A stretch of DNA of 27,753 nt, taken from contig CAJOMK010000001.1 in assembly GCA_905235495.1 (NCBI GenBank), positions 1 through 27,753 on the forward strand. The letters are read 5' to 3'. Positions 7,208-15,042 of this stretch are shown here, piece after piece. Both the position numbers and the translations under genes were made by a program. Every line of letters begins with the position of its first letter. Position 1 is the first letter of the stretch. The stretch comes from an uncultured Methanobrevibacter sp. (GTDB taxonomy: Archaea > Methanobacteriota > Methanobacteria > Methanobacteriales > Methanobacteriaceae). The notes under the pieces were generated by a model. The model was not told the DNA's origin, ran no database searches, and saw only the letters and a list, made by a program, of their open reading frames with translations.

Positions 7208-8575
7208 ATGGGAAAAGGTGTAGAATTAACTACAACTAAATATCTTATTCACGCTCAAATCAATGCAAACGGAATCGTAGAAAAACCTGATGTAGTAGGT
7301 GCGGTTTTCGGGCAAACTGAAGGTCTTTTAAGTAACGACTTAGACTTAAGAGAACTTCAAAGAACTGGAAGAATCGGAAGAATCCAAGTTATCATTCACT
7401 CAAATAGTGGACGTTCAAAAGGAGAAATCGTAATTCCATCTAGTTTAGATAGAATTGAAACTGCTATCCTTGCAGCATCCTTAGAAACCATTAACCGTGT
7501 AGGTCCTTGTGAGGCTTCTATTGAAGTTCTTAGAGTAGAAGATGTAAGAGCTGTGAAAAGACAACAAGTTATTAATCGTGCAAAAGAAATTTATATGGGC
7601 ATGATGGAAACTGTCTCTCCTGAAAGCATGAAAATGATTGAAGAAATCAGAGAATCCATGAGAGTCCATGAAATCTCTGAATTTGGAGCAGAAAGACTTC
7701 CTGCAGGTCCAAATGTACATACTTCCGATGCAATTATCGTTGTTGAAGGAAGAAATGATGTTTTAAATTTATTAAAATACGGAATTAAAAACACTGTCGC
7801 AGTAGAAGGAGTAAATATTCCTCTAAGCGTTGCAGAATTAACCAAAAAACGAACTGTAACTGCATTTGTTGATGGTGACCGTGGCGGAGAATTAATCTTA
7901 AAAGAACTCTTGCAAGTTGGAGATGTTGACTACATTACAAGAGCTCCAAGAGGCAAAGAGGTCGAAGATCTTGAAAAAGACGAAGTATTAATTGCTTTAA
8001 GAGATAAAGCTCCTACTGAACAAGTCATAAACAACATTGATTTCAATTTAGACACCCAATCAAAAATGTCTAAAAATAAAATCAACAGGCCCAGTAAAGG
8101 CAATGACAGAAGAGCAAAAAACTTAAACAAGTCTGACAAGTTCCACGGAAACAAAAACGGCAGAACCTATCGTAAAGACAAGTTTGATAGAAATGACAGA
8201 AACGATAGAAAAAACGGTATAAACGATTGTAGAGGAAAAGACAGAAATTTCAGAGGCCGTAGAGACAGACAAAGCGACAGAATTCAAGATAGTAGAATAA
8301 AATTATTAAAGAACATGTTAAAAGATTTAGAAGGAACTGGAAACAGTGAAATCTACGATGATTCTTTAAACCTTTTAAAAGAAACTGATGTTGAAACCCT
8401 TTATGATGAGTTAAAAAATGACAACCCTGATGCAGACACCGTTATTTTCGATGGTGTAATCAGCCAAAGATTAGTTGACATTGCATACTCCAAAGGAATC
8501 AAAACTTTAGTAGCTTTCAAATCAAGTCGAGTAATTAAAAAACCTGACAAGCTCAGATTAGTTACTTTAAACTAA
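7208..8575 (+). CDS. dnaG: Archaeal DnaG-like primase / exosome subunit
   Basis: Archaeal DnaG has a TOPRIM domain and is found both as a primase and as the RNA-binding cap protein of the archaeal exosome. The TOPRIM acid motifs are EGRNDV at 180-185 and DGDRGG at 222-227, so the metal-binding residues are intact. The N-terminal 165 residues match the archaeal family region (TTTKYLIHAQINANGIVEKPDVVGAV and onward). Residues about 279-360 are a linker of Asn, Asp, Arg, Lys and Gly with repeated RNDRND-like words. A conserved-looking C-terminal region follows. The start is secured by AAGGAGG six bases upstream. The gene appears monocistronic, with its own terminator. Confidence 0.95.
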   Translation: MGKGVELTTTKYLIHAQINANGIVEKPDVVGAVFGQTEGLLSNDLDLRELQRTGRIGRIQVIIHSNSGRSKGEIVIPSSLDRIETAILAASLETINRVGPCEASIEVLRVEDVRAVKRQQVINRAKEIYMGMMETVSPESMKMIEEIRESMRVHEISEFGAERLPAGPNVHTSDAIIVVEGRNDVLNLLKYGIKNTVAVEGVNIPLSVAELTKKRTVTAFVDGDRGGELILKELLQVGDVDYITRAPRGKEVEDLEKDEVLIALRDKAPTEQVINNIDFNLDTQSKMSKNKINRPSKGNDRRAKNLNKSDKFHGNKNGRTYRKDKFDRNDRNDRKNGINDCRGKDRNFRGRRDRQSDRIQDSRIKLLKNMLKDLEGTGNSEIYDDSLNLLKETDVETLYDELKNDNPDADTVIFDGVISQRLVDIAYSKGIKTLVAFKSSRVIKKPDKLRLVTLN

Positions 8576-8609
8576 ATTCGGCTATTTGAATTAAATAAAT
8601 TCCAAATAA

Positions 8610-8696
8610 AATAGAAATAATTTTTTATTTCTATTACTTTTCTTTTTTTATTTTTTCTTCTTTTATTCTCTTTTTTTCTTTTTTTCTTTATTTTTA
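8610..8696 (+). terminator. Stem-loop plus T-rich tract after dnaG
   Basis: AATAGAAAT (8610-8618) and ATTTCTATT (8627-8635) form a perfect 9-bp stem. A long T-rich tract with several T5-T7 runs follows. Multiple T-runs are the known archaeal termination signal. Confidence 0.75.
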
Positions 8697-9000
8697 CAAA
8701 CTAAATTGTATTTTTGATAATTCTAACTATTTAAATAATCTAACACTTAAAAAATTCCTTTTTTAATATAAAAAATTTAAAAATATTTAAATAAAACCAA
8801 ATATATAATATAGGTATAACGAAGTAAATATTAAGGATTATTTAAAAATATTGATGATGAAAATAAATTAAAATGAAAATAAATTAAGAAAAATAATTAA
8901 TTATAATGAAATAATTAATAAGAAACTAATTAATAAGAAATTAATTAATAATCCTAAATTTAGATTAATGGGTTTGGCAATATCTAAAGAAGGAATTTAT
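8697..9000. other. xerA upstream region with 15-bp tandem repeat
   Basis: A TATA-like string lies near 8801-8812. TAATTAATAAGAAAC-type units of 15 bp repeat at 8912-8926, 8927-8941 and partly 8942-8952, just before xerA. Nothing coding is visible. The repeats could be an operator or simple AT slippage. Confidence 0.5.
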
Positions 9001-9996
9001 ATGAATTTTTTTACAGAGCAATTAAACTTATCAAATGAACCAATCCAAAAATCTCCAATTAAACTGCCTGTTCTTGATGAAAATGGAGAAAAGAAACATT
9101 TAATGGAAGTATTTGATTTTGAAAGCATGCTCGAAGACTATTTGATTGAACTTGAAATCAGAAACTATTCAGAAAACACTATAAAAACATACAGCTCCAT
9201 CATTCACAATCTGATCACCTATATGAAAAAGGAAGAAAACCTATATGATGAAAAAAGATTCTTGGCTAGTTTCAGAAAGTACATACGTGATTTGAAAAGG
9301 GACAAATACCTTACTCAAAATTATATTTACTTAACTACAGTTGTTTCCAAGAAATTCCTAGAATCCAACAACATCTATTTTTTAGAAGACATTAAAAATC
9401 CAAAAAGGACAAAATCATTGCCTAAATCATTGAATGAAAAGGAAGTGAAAGATCTCCTTAAGGCAGTCACAATAAATGAGAATGACACTCCATTCAAACA
9501 GAAATCAAAAAGAAGGGATAAAGTAATTCTAACATTGCTTTACTCAACTGGACTTCGTATTTCAGAACTTGTAAAATTATTGAAAAGGGATATTGATTTT
9601 GACGAAAGGACAATAAGAGTCAGAGGTAAAGGGGACAAGGATAGAATTGTTCTTTTTGATGAGCATACAAAAGGGCTTTTGCTTGATTATCTTGAAAACG
9701 ACAAGCACGACAGCGAATATATTTTCATAAATAAAAATGGGAACAGATTGACTCCAAGATATGTTCAAATGATGATAAAGAAATATGCTAAAGAAGCTGG
9801 AATTAAAAAGAAAGTAACTCCCCATGTCTTAAGACACTCCTTTGCAACACACCTGTTGAAAAATGGAGTGGACATCAGAGTAATTCAGCAATTGCTTGGA
9901 CATTCAAGTCTCTCCACTACACAAATATATACCAGTGTAGATATGGACACCATCAAAACTGTTTATGACCAAGCAAGGGAACAGGAAACTCAATAG
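9001..9996 (+). CDS. xerA: XerA/XerC-like tyrosine recombinase
   Basis: The enzyme cuts and rejoins DNA through a 3'-phosphotyrosine. In archaea XerA resolves chromosome dimers at dif. Residues about 40-130 form the SAM-like DNA-binding core. The catalytic set is complete: Arg186 in YSTGLRISEL, Lys210 in RGKGDKD, His275 and Arg278 in HVLRHSFATHLL, His301 in LGHSS and Tyr310 in IYTSV. I prefer ATG 9001 (AAGGAA seven to eight bases upstream) to the ATG at 8968, giving 331 residues. No phage or cassette genes adjoin, which favours a housekeeping recombinase over an integrase. It probably shares a transcript with the ATP-grasp gene, 45 bases downstream. I did not find a dif site in the window. 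Confidence 0.9.
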   Translation: MNFFTEQLNLSNEPIQKSPIKLPVLDENGEKKHLMEVFDFESMLEDYLIELEIRNYSENTIKTYSSIIHNLITYMKKEENLYDEKRFLASFRKYIRDLKRDKYLTQNYIYLTTVVSKKFLESNNIYFLEDIKNPKRTKSLPKSLNEKEVKDLLKAVTINENDTPFKQKSKRRDKVILTLLYSTGLRISELVKLLKRDIDFDERTIRVRGKGDKDRIVLFDEHTKGLLLDYLENDKHDSEYIFINKNGNRLTPRYVQMMIKKYAKEAGIKKKVTPHVLRHSFATHLLKNGVDIRVIQQLLGHSSLSTTQIYTSVDMDTIKTVYDQAREQETQ

Positions 9997-10041
9997 AAAA
10001 GTTATAATAATCAATATCATATATTTTTAGGAATGGATAAT

Positions 10042-11289
10042 ATGAAAAACTTACTTATCATGGGAATTGACACAAGGCCTATGGTTAATTCTGCATTGAA
10101 CTTGGATTATAAAACATTTTCTGTAAGCTATTTCAAGACTGTTGACTTTAAGATGCCATTTAGAGAAAAACATGTTTTGAATCAGGAAAGCGTAATCTCA
10201 TGCGGAAGATTTGAAGAAAATTATTCACCTATGAAACTTCTTCAACTCTTTGATGAAATGACTCATAAAAATGCTATCAATGATATTGATGAAGATGAAA
10301 TTGATAAGATTGTACTCACCACTGGAATAAATGCAAATGATTTTTGTGGAAAATTTGAAAAGTATAAAAAAATTATTTATGGAAATAAAAAAACTGAAAA
10401 AGTTGAAAACAAATTTAAATTTTTCAATAGCATAAAAAATAAATTTGACATTCCACTTACATTTCAACCAACTGATGTATATGAACTCAATGAAATTTTA
10501 CAACAACATGACAACAATCAATTAATTTTAAAACCCCTTCAAGGAAGTGGAGGGTTAGGAATTTTCTTGCTAAATAATGAAAGTTTAAGTGAAAATAATA
10601 ACAGTAATGAAATTCTCGAAAATATTTCATATGAAAACTATGTACTTCAGGAATATATTGATGGAATTAATGTTTCATCTTCAGTATTGTCAAGTCATGA
10701 TGAACATAAAAATTTGATCAACTCAAGATTGATTACTGAACATGACTTAGGCAATGACACATTTGAATATTCTGGAAATATTTTGCCATTGGATAAAAAT
10801 AGTCTTAAAATGTTTAATAGTATTCAAACTAATTTTGATGCTGATGAGTTGAATGAAGAGATGAAAAATATTTCAGAAGATTTGATGAAGGAATTCAAAC
10901 TTGTCGGTTCAAATGGTGTTGACTATGTTTTGGATAAAAGTGGACAATTGAAAGTCATTGAAATAAATCCAAGATTCCAAGGAACATACGAATTGGTAGA
11001 AAATGTACTTGGCATAAATCTTTTGGAGGCTCATATCAAAGCTTGTGAAGGGGAACTTATTGAGATTCCAAATGCAGGACCATATTCAATTAAAAAGATC
11101 ATTTATGCAAGAAAACAGTTGAATATTGGAAACTTGAATATACCAAATGTATTTGATGTACCTTATCAAGGTGTAAAAATAGAAAAAGATCAGCCTTTGG
11201 TAACAATCATCATCTGCGATAATGATTTGGAAAAAGCTATGGATGATGTTAAAATAGCTGAAAAAAAAGTTTTTGAGAATATTGATTAA
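10042..11289 (+). CDS. ATP-grasp ligase of unknown substrate
   Basis: ATP-grasp enzymes join a carboxylate to an amine or similar through an acyl phosphate. The nucleotide loop is LILKPLQGSGGLGIF, with GSGG near residue 168. QEYIDGINVSSSV is the hinge strand, and EINPRFQGTYE at 307-317 holds the metal-binding Glu and Asn. The layout resembles archaeal COG2232-type carboligases, which are related to carbamoyl phosphate synthase and MfnD. Start ATG 10042 sits nine bases after AGGA; the ATG at 10033 would touch that site directly. The N-terminal 115 residues are a divergent pre-ATP-grasp domain, and the C-terminal 70 look like a biotin carboxylase C-like cap. The substrate cannot be read from the sequence. 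Confidence 0.82.
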   Translation: MKNLLIMGIDTRPMVNSALNLDYKTFSVSYFKTVDFKMPFREKHVLNQESVISCGRFEENYSPMKLLQLFDEMTHKNAINDIDEDEIDKIVLTTGINANDFCGKFEKYKKIIYGNKKTEKVENKFKFFNSIKNKFDIPLTFQPTDVYELNEILQQHDNNQLILKPLQGSGGLGIFLLNNESLSENNNSNEILENISYENYVLQEYIDGINVSSSVLSSHDEHKNLINSRLITEHDLGNDTFEYSGNILPLDKNSLKMFNSIQTNFDADELNEEMKNISEDLMKEFKLVGSNGVDYVLDKSGQLKVIEINPRFQGTYELVENVLGINLLEAHIKACEGELIEIPNAGPYSIKKIIYARKQLNIGNLNIPNVFDVPYQGVKIEKDQPLVTIIICDNDLEKAMDDVKIAEKKVFENID

Positions 11290-11312
11290 AAAAAAAAGAA
11301 AAAATAAAAAAT

Positions 11313-11468
11313 TTAAAAGTGTATAATTCCAACCAATATTAAAATAAGGATTATAGTACCTATAACAATTAGAAATGTGGTCATTACCATAGCACCTGTA
11401 ATGCCCATAAATAATTTTGCCTTATTATCAGGATTTCTTAAGAATTGATGAATTGGGTCTCTTTTCAT
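11313..11468 (-). CDS. Small single-span membrane protein
   Basis: I do not recognise this 51-residue protein. It starts MKRDPIHQFLRNPDNKAK, a polar basic segment, and then has one or two hydrophobic stretches (about 19-50) ending GIIHF. ATG 11468 follows GGTGA five bases upstream, so I prefer it to the longer frame from 11501. A TATA-like AATATATATT lies near 11500-11512. The strong ribosome site and codon-like composition argue that it is real. It converges on the ATP-grasp gene. Confidence 0.6.
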   Translation of the reverse strand: MKRDPIHQFLRNPDNKAKLFMGITGAMVMTTFLIVIGTIILILILVGIIHF

Positions 11469-11725
11469 TATTTCACCATTTAGCCATACTATTAAATACA
11501 ATAATATATATTAAAAAAGAACTTATTAAATTTTACTTAAAAAATCCTGATGAAAAGAAACTGATTAAAAAACTTGTTTTAAAACTATTTGAAAATTAAA
11601 GAAGATTATAAAAAAATTAAAGAAGATATTACAATAAGATTAAAAAGATTAAACATTATTACAGAAGATTATAAAAATAGCGATTAAAAATATAACAGTG
11701 TTATAAAAATATTCCAAAAAATTGA

Positions 11726-11797
11726 TAGTCCCGAGCGGAGTCGAACCGCCGTCTCCGGGTCCAAAGCCTAGAAGGATTACCACTACCCCACGGGACT
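11726..11797 (-). tRNA. tRNA-Gln (anticodon UUG)
   Basis: The reverse strand folds as a tRNA. The acceptor arms are AGTCCCG and CGGGACT plus discriminator A. The D arm has GGGTAGTGGTA, the anticodon loop is CTTTGGA with anticodon TTG, and the T arm is GGCGG-TTCGACT-CCGCT. It closely matches the Methanobacteriales tRNA-Gln pattern I know. CCA is not encoded. The anticodon stem CTAGG/CCCGG has one A-C mismatch. Archaea charge this tRNA with Glu and amidate it through GatDE. Confidence 0.93.
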
Positions 11798-11825
11798 ATA
11801 CAATATATTATAGTTTGTTAAACAT

Positions 11826-11836
11826 TATATATAAAG
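11826..11836 (-). promoter_or_regulatory. tRNA-Gln promoter box A
   Basis: On the reverse strand CTTTATATATA lies about 30-40 bases upstream of the tRNA 5' end, the normal distance for an archaeal promoter with a short leader. Confidence 0.55.
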
Positions 11837-11992
11837 TTAACTAATATTAATTAATATTATTAATAAAACAATCAATATAGGATGATGAAAGAAAAATTAA
11901 TTGAAAGATATTAAAAAAATATCAAAAATTTTAAAATTAATAAATCGATTAATTAATAAACTATTTAACTATTATACAATAAAACTAATATC

Positions 11993-12565
11993 ATGATTAC
12001 ACCAATAGACATAATGAGTTTGCCTATGAATATACTTATAGGAAACGCCATTTCACTGATTGCAGGACTTTTTATCATAGCAAGTTTGATTGTGAATGAC
12101 GATAAGAGAGCATATAAATACCAGATTTTCAATGCTGCAATATTGGTAATCGCTTCATTTTTCTTTGAGTCCCTAGTTGGTGCAGTCATTATGGCAATTG
12201 CAACCATCAGACTCACGATGGTTTATAAGGATAAGTTTTCAATCAGATGGGCAATATTTTTCCTAATTCTATCAATAAGTGTTGGTTTGGCAATAAACAC
12301 TTTAGGTCTTGTTGGCTTAATTCCAATTATTGCAGTTACACAGATAACAATATGTAATTATGCATATAAGGACATCAGATGGATCAAGCTTAGTTTTATT
12401 GTAAATGAAGCATTTTACATATTCTATTTCCTGCTGATATACGATTACGCATCAACACTTATACAAATGCTGACAGTAACAATAGGATCTGTTTCCTATG
12501 TAAAATTAGTTTCTGACCGTAATGCAATGGCTACCCTTCAAGAAGAATCTGACGAAGGAGTTTAA
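11993..12565 (+). CDS. YgjV-family inner membrane protein
   Basis: The 190-residue protein has about six hydrophobic segments: 13-34, 45-72, 84-102, 104-122, 133-148 and 155-170. They are joined by short loops such as NDDKRAYKYQ and YKDKFSIRW. The layout matches the YgjV (Imp-YgjV) family, whose function is not known. The polar tail ends TLQEESDEGV. No good ribosome binding site precedes the ATG, and a TATACAATAA element lies about 20 bases upstream, so the mRNA may be leaderless. A downstream ATG at 12014 is an alternative start. Confidence 0.72.
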   Translation: MITPIDIMSLPMNILIGNAISLIAGLFIIASLIVNDDKRAYKYQIFNAAILVIASFFFESLVGAVIMAIATIRLTMVYKDKFSIRWAIFFLILSISVGLAINTLGLVGLIPIIAVTQITICNYAYKDIRWIKLSFIVNEAFYIFYFLLIYDYASTLIQMLTVTIGSVSYVKLVSDRNAMATLQEESDEGV

Positions 12566-12771
12566 TTTTTCTTTTTTATTTAATTTTTTCAATTAATTGA
12601 TTTAAATTAAAAAAGAAACTATATTAAAAATGATAAAAAATAATAAAAAATATAAAAAAAGTAAAAATTAATAAAAAAAGTAAAAAGTAAAATAAGTTAA
12701 ATTGTTAAAATTGTTAAATAACAAAAAATCTAAAAATAAAAAATATAAGAATAATAAAAAAATTTAGATAA
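12566..12771. other. A/T-rich gap between convergent genes
   Basis: Only runs of A and T and TTAATT words are seen. The forward T-run just after 12565 (TTTTTCTTTTTTATTT) can end the YgjV-like transcript. No gene is visible. Confidence 0.5.
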
Positions 12772-12815
12772 GACCAAAATAAAATATTTTGGCCATATTT
12801 GAGGGAATCCTCAAA
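12772..12815 (-). terminator. Tandem stem-loop terminator of the ATP synthase operon
   Basis: Read on the reverse strand there are two stems in a row. TTTGAGG-ATTC-CCTCAAA (12798-12815) is perfect. GGCCAAAAT facing ATTTTGGTC (12772-12794) has one G-U pair. Then come TTATC and a T7 run near 12760. It lies about 60 bases past the ahaD stop. Confidence 0.75.
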
Positions 12816-12874
12816 GATTTCAGCATATCCTATTTTAACAGTAAAATGTGAATTGCTTAAATTCTAAATTTTAA

Positions 12875-13564
12875 TTATTCACTTTGAGCTGCTTCTAATT
12901 GAGCTTTTTCTAAAGCTTCTGCTTCGTTTTTCTCGATAGTAGATCTAATCATCTTCATTCTTACGAAGTTTTCCCTTTCCATTTCTTCAAGTTTCATATT
13001 GATTGACTTGATTGTAGCTTGGAATCTAGGAATCATAATGTGCTCAAGAGAGTTTACTCTACGTTTAGTAGCTTCAATCTCATCAGCTAAAAGATAAATG
13101 GTCTTTTCGATTTCTCCTAATTCAATGATATATCTCAAAGCATTTTCGAATTTTTTAGCTGCTTCATCTAATTGAATGGATGTGTCTGAAAAACCGTATC
13201 CTCTATCAACTATAGTTCTTGATTCCATTTCCATATCTGCGATAGGTACTGAAACTCCCATAATACTTCTTGAAGAAATATCTACTTTAACAGATTCTTT
13301 AACAGATAAAGCTGCTTTTTGAACAGCTAAATCACCCATTGTAATTTGAGCTTCAGTAAGTGCTTCGAATGCTTCGAATAAATTGGTTTCCGCATTTTCC
13401 CTTGCACCTTTAACTCTGTCTAAGATATCGAAGAACTCTTTAATTAAAGCATCCCTCTTTTGTTTTAACAAACTGTGACCTTTAACTGCAAGTTTTTCTC
13501 TATCTTTAAGAGCTAATAACTCCATACGGGTTGGGTTAATACCATCAAGTATTTCTTCTGCCAT
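12875..13564 (-). CDS. ahaD: A-type ATP synthase subunit D (central stalk)
   Basis: Subunit D is the coiled-coil rotor shaft that turns inside the A3B3 head and carries torque to subunit F and the c-ring. The start DGINPTRMELLALKDREKLA, the long helical N-terminal arm and a second long helix near 165-215 (RRVNSLEHIMIPRFQATIKS) are typical. The length of 229 is normal. A GGAGGATAGT site sits directly before ATG 13564. It is the last gene of the operon, 90 bases after ahaB, and is followed by the terminator. The C-terminal tail is rich in Glu, Ala and Gln. Confidence 0.96.
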   Translation of the reverse strand: MAEEILDGINPTRMELLALKDREKLAVKGHSLLKQKRDALIKEFFDILDRVKGARENAETNLFEAFEALTEAQITMGDLAVQKAALSVKESVKVDISSRSIMGVSVPIADMEMESRTIVDRGYGFSDTSIQLDEAAKKFENALRYIIELGEIEKTIYLLADEIEATKRRVNSLEHIMIPRFQATIKSINMKLEEMERENFVRMKMIRSTIEKNEAEALEKAQLEAAQSE

Positions 13565-13654
13565 ACTATCCTCCTAAAGATAATATTCCTAATAAAACTT
13601 AAATTCTGACGAATTTAATAAAATATTAATTTTAAATCTAATTAGGCATTAGAC

Positions 13655-15040
13655 TTATTCTGGGTAATATTTTTCAATAAATTCGTCTTTTACTCTTTTA
13701 AGTTCGGTCTTAGGTAATATGGTTAATAATTTCCAACCAAGATCTAAAGTTTCAACAATACTTCTGTCTTCATCTTTAGCTTGAGTAATAAACTCATCTT
13801 CGAAAGCTTGAGCAAATGCTAAGAAGCTTTGGTCTCTTTCAGTAAGAGCATCTTCCCCTACTACTGCAACTAAGTCTCTTAAGTTACGTCCTTCTGCGTA
13901 AGCGGAATAAAGTTGGTCAGATACACCACTGTGGTCATCACGAGTCTTATCGTCACCGATACCACCACTCATCAAACGAGATAAGGATGGAAGTACGTCT
14001 ACAGGTGGATAAATACCTTTCCTGTGGATATCCCTACTGAGTACGATTTGTCCTTCAGTAATATATCCGGTTAAGTCAGGAATTGGGTGAGTAATATCGT
14101 CTTGAGGCATAACTAAGATAGGCATCTGAGTAATTGAACCTTCTTTACCTGCAATACGTCCTGCACGTTCGTAAATACCAGCTAAGTCAGTGTACATGTA
14201 ACCAGGGTAACCTCTACGACCAGGTACTTCGTCCCTAGCTGCGGAAATTTCCCTTAATGCTTCACAGTAGTTGGATAAGTCAGTAAGAATAACCAATACG
14301 TGCATACCAAGTTCGAATGCCATGTATTCAGCAGTTGTCAATGCCATTTTAGGAGTAAGAATCCTTTCAATAGCAGGGTCGTCTGCTAAGTTCATGAATA
14401 CAGTTACTTTTTCTAATGCACCTGTTCTTTCAAAGTCTCTCATAAAGAAGTTTGCTTCTTCGTGAGTAATACCCATAGCAGCGAAAATTACTGCGAACTC
14501 GTCATCAGAACCTACTACTTTAGCTTGTCTTGCAATTTGAGCAGCTAAATCGTTGTGTGGTAAACCAGATCCTGAAAAGATAGGTAATTTTTGACCTCTT
14601 ACCAAAGTATTCATTCCATCAATAGTGGAAATACCAGTTTGGATAAACTCTGCAGGGAATTCTCTTGATGCAGGGTTCATTGGGTTACCGTTAATATCTA
14701 ATTCTTTATCTGGGATGATTTCTGGACCACCGTCAATAGGTGTACCAGTACCGTCGAAGATACGACCCATCATATCTCTTGAAACACCGATTTTAGCAGT
14801 TTCACCAGTAAATCTTACTTTGGTGTTAAGGGTGTTTAAGTCAGTAGTACCTTCGAATACTTGAACAACAGCAACATCATCTTTTACTTCTAATACTTGT
14901 CCTCTTCTGTGTTCACCAGTAGGAGCTTCAATTTCTACAATTTCGTTATAAGCTACACCTTCAACACCTTCTACTACCATCAAAGGACCAGAAACTTCAG
15001 AAACTGTTGTATATTCTCTAGTTTTAATATCAGCATTCAT
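13655..15040 (-). CDS. ahaB: A-type ATP synthase subunit B (non-catalytic head subunit)
   Basis: Three B alternate with three A in the head; B binds nucleotide but does not hydrolyse it. In place of a Walker A loop it has FSGSGLPHNDLAAQ near residue 154, the normal B-subunit form. AAMGITHEEANFFMRDFE, ILTDLSNYCEALREIS and RRGYPGYMYTDLA follow, all diagnostic for B. The length of 461 is standard. ATG 15040 starts two bases after the ahaA stop. Its GAGGTATAA ribosome site overlaps the last codons of ahaA, so translation of the two is probably coupled at close to equal levels, as the 3:3 stoichiometry needs. Confidence 0.97.
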   Translation of the reverse strand: MNADIKTREYTTVSEVSGPLMVVEGVEGVAYNEIVEIEAPTGEHRRGQVLEVKDDVAVVQVFEGTTDLNTLNTKVRFTGETAKIGVSRDMMGRIFDGTGTPIDGGPEIIPDKELDINGNPMNPASREFPAEFIQTGISTIDGMNTLVRGQKLPIFSGSGLPHNDLAAQIARQAKVVGSDDEFAVIFAAMGITHEEANFFMRDFERTGALEKVTVFMNLADDPAIERILTPKMALTTAEYMAFELGMHVLVILTDLSNYCEALREISAARDEVPGRRGYPGYMYTDLAGIYERAGRIAGKEGSITQMPILVMPQDDITHPIPDLTGYITEGQIVLSRDIHRKGIYPPVDVLPSLSRLMSGGIGDDKTRDDHSGVSDQLYSAYAEGRNLRDLVAVVGEDALTERDQSFLAFAQAFEDEFITQAKDEDRSIVETLDLGWKLLTILPKTELKRVKDEFIEKYYPE

Positions 15041-15042
15041 TT

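Noticed and set aside
7481..8154. Reverse frames inside dnaG
   Set aside because: They are shadows of a well supported gene.
9001..9996. Integrase of a mobile element next to the tRNA
   Set aside because: The tRNA is 1.7 kb away, no att duplication or other mobile genes are seen, and the sequence fits housekeeping XerA.
11417..11599. Forward frame of 60 codons ending in a Lys/Leu-rich stretch
   Set aside because: Its first part is antisense to the better supported 51-residue membrane protein, and no ribosome site precedes it.
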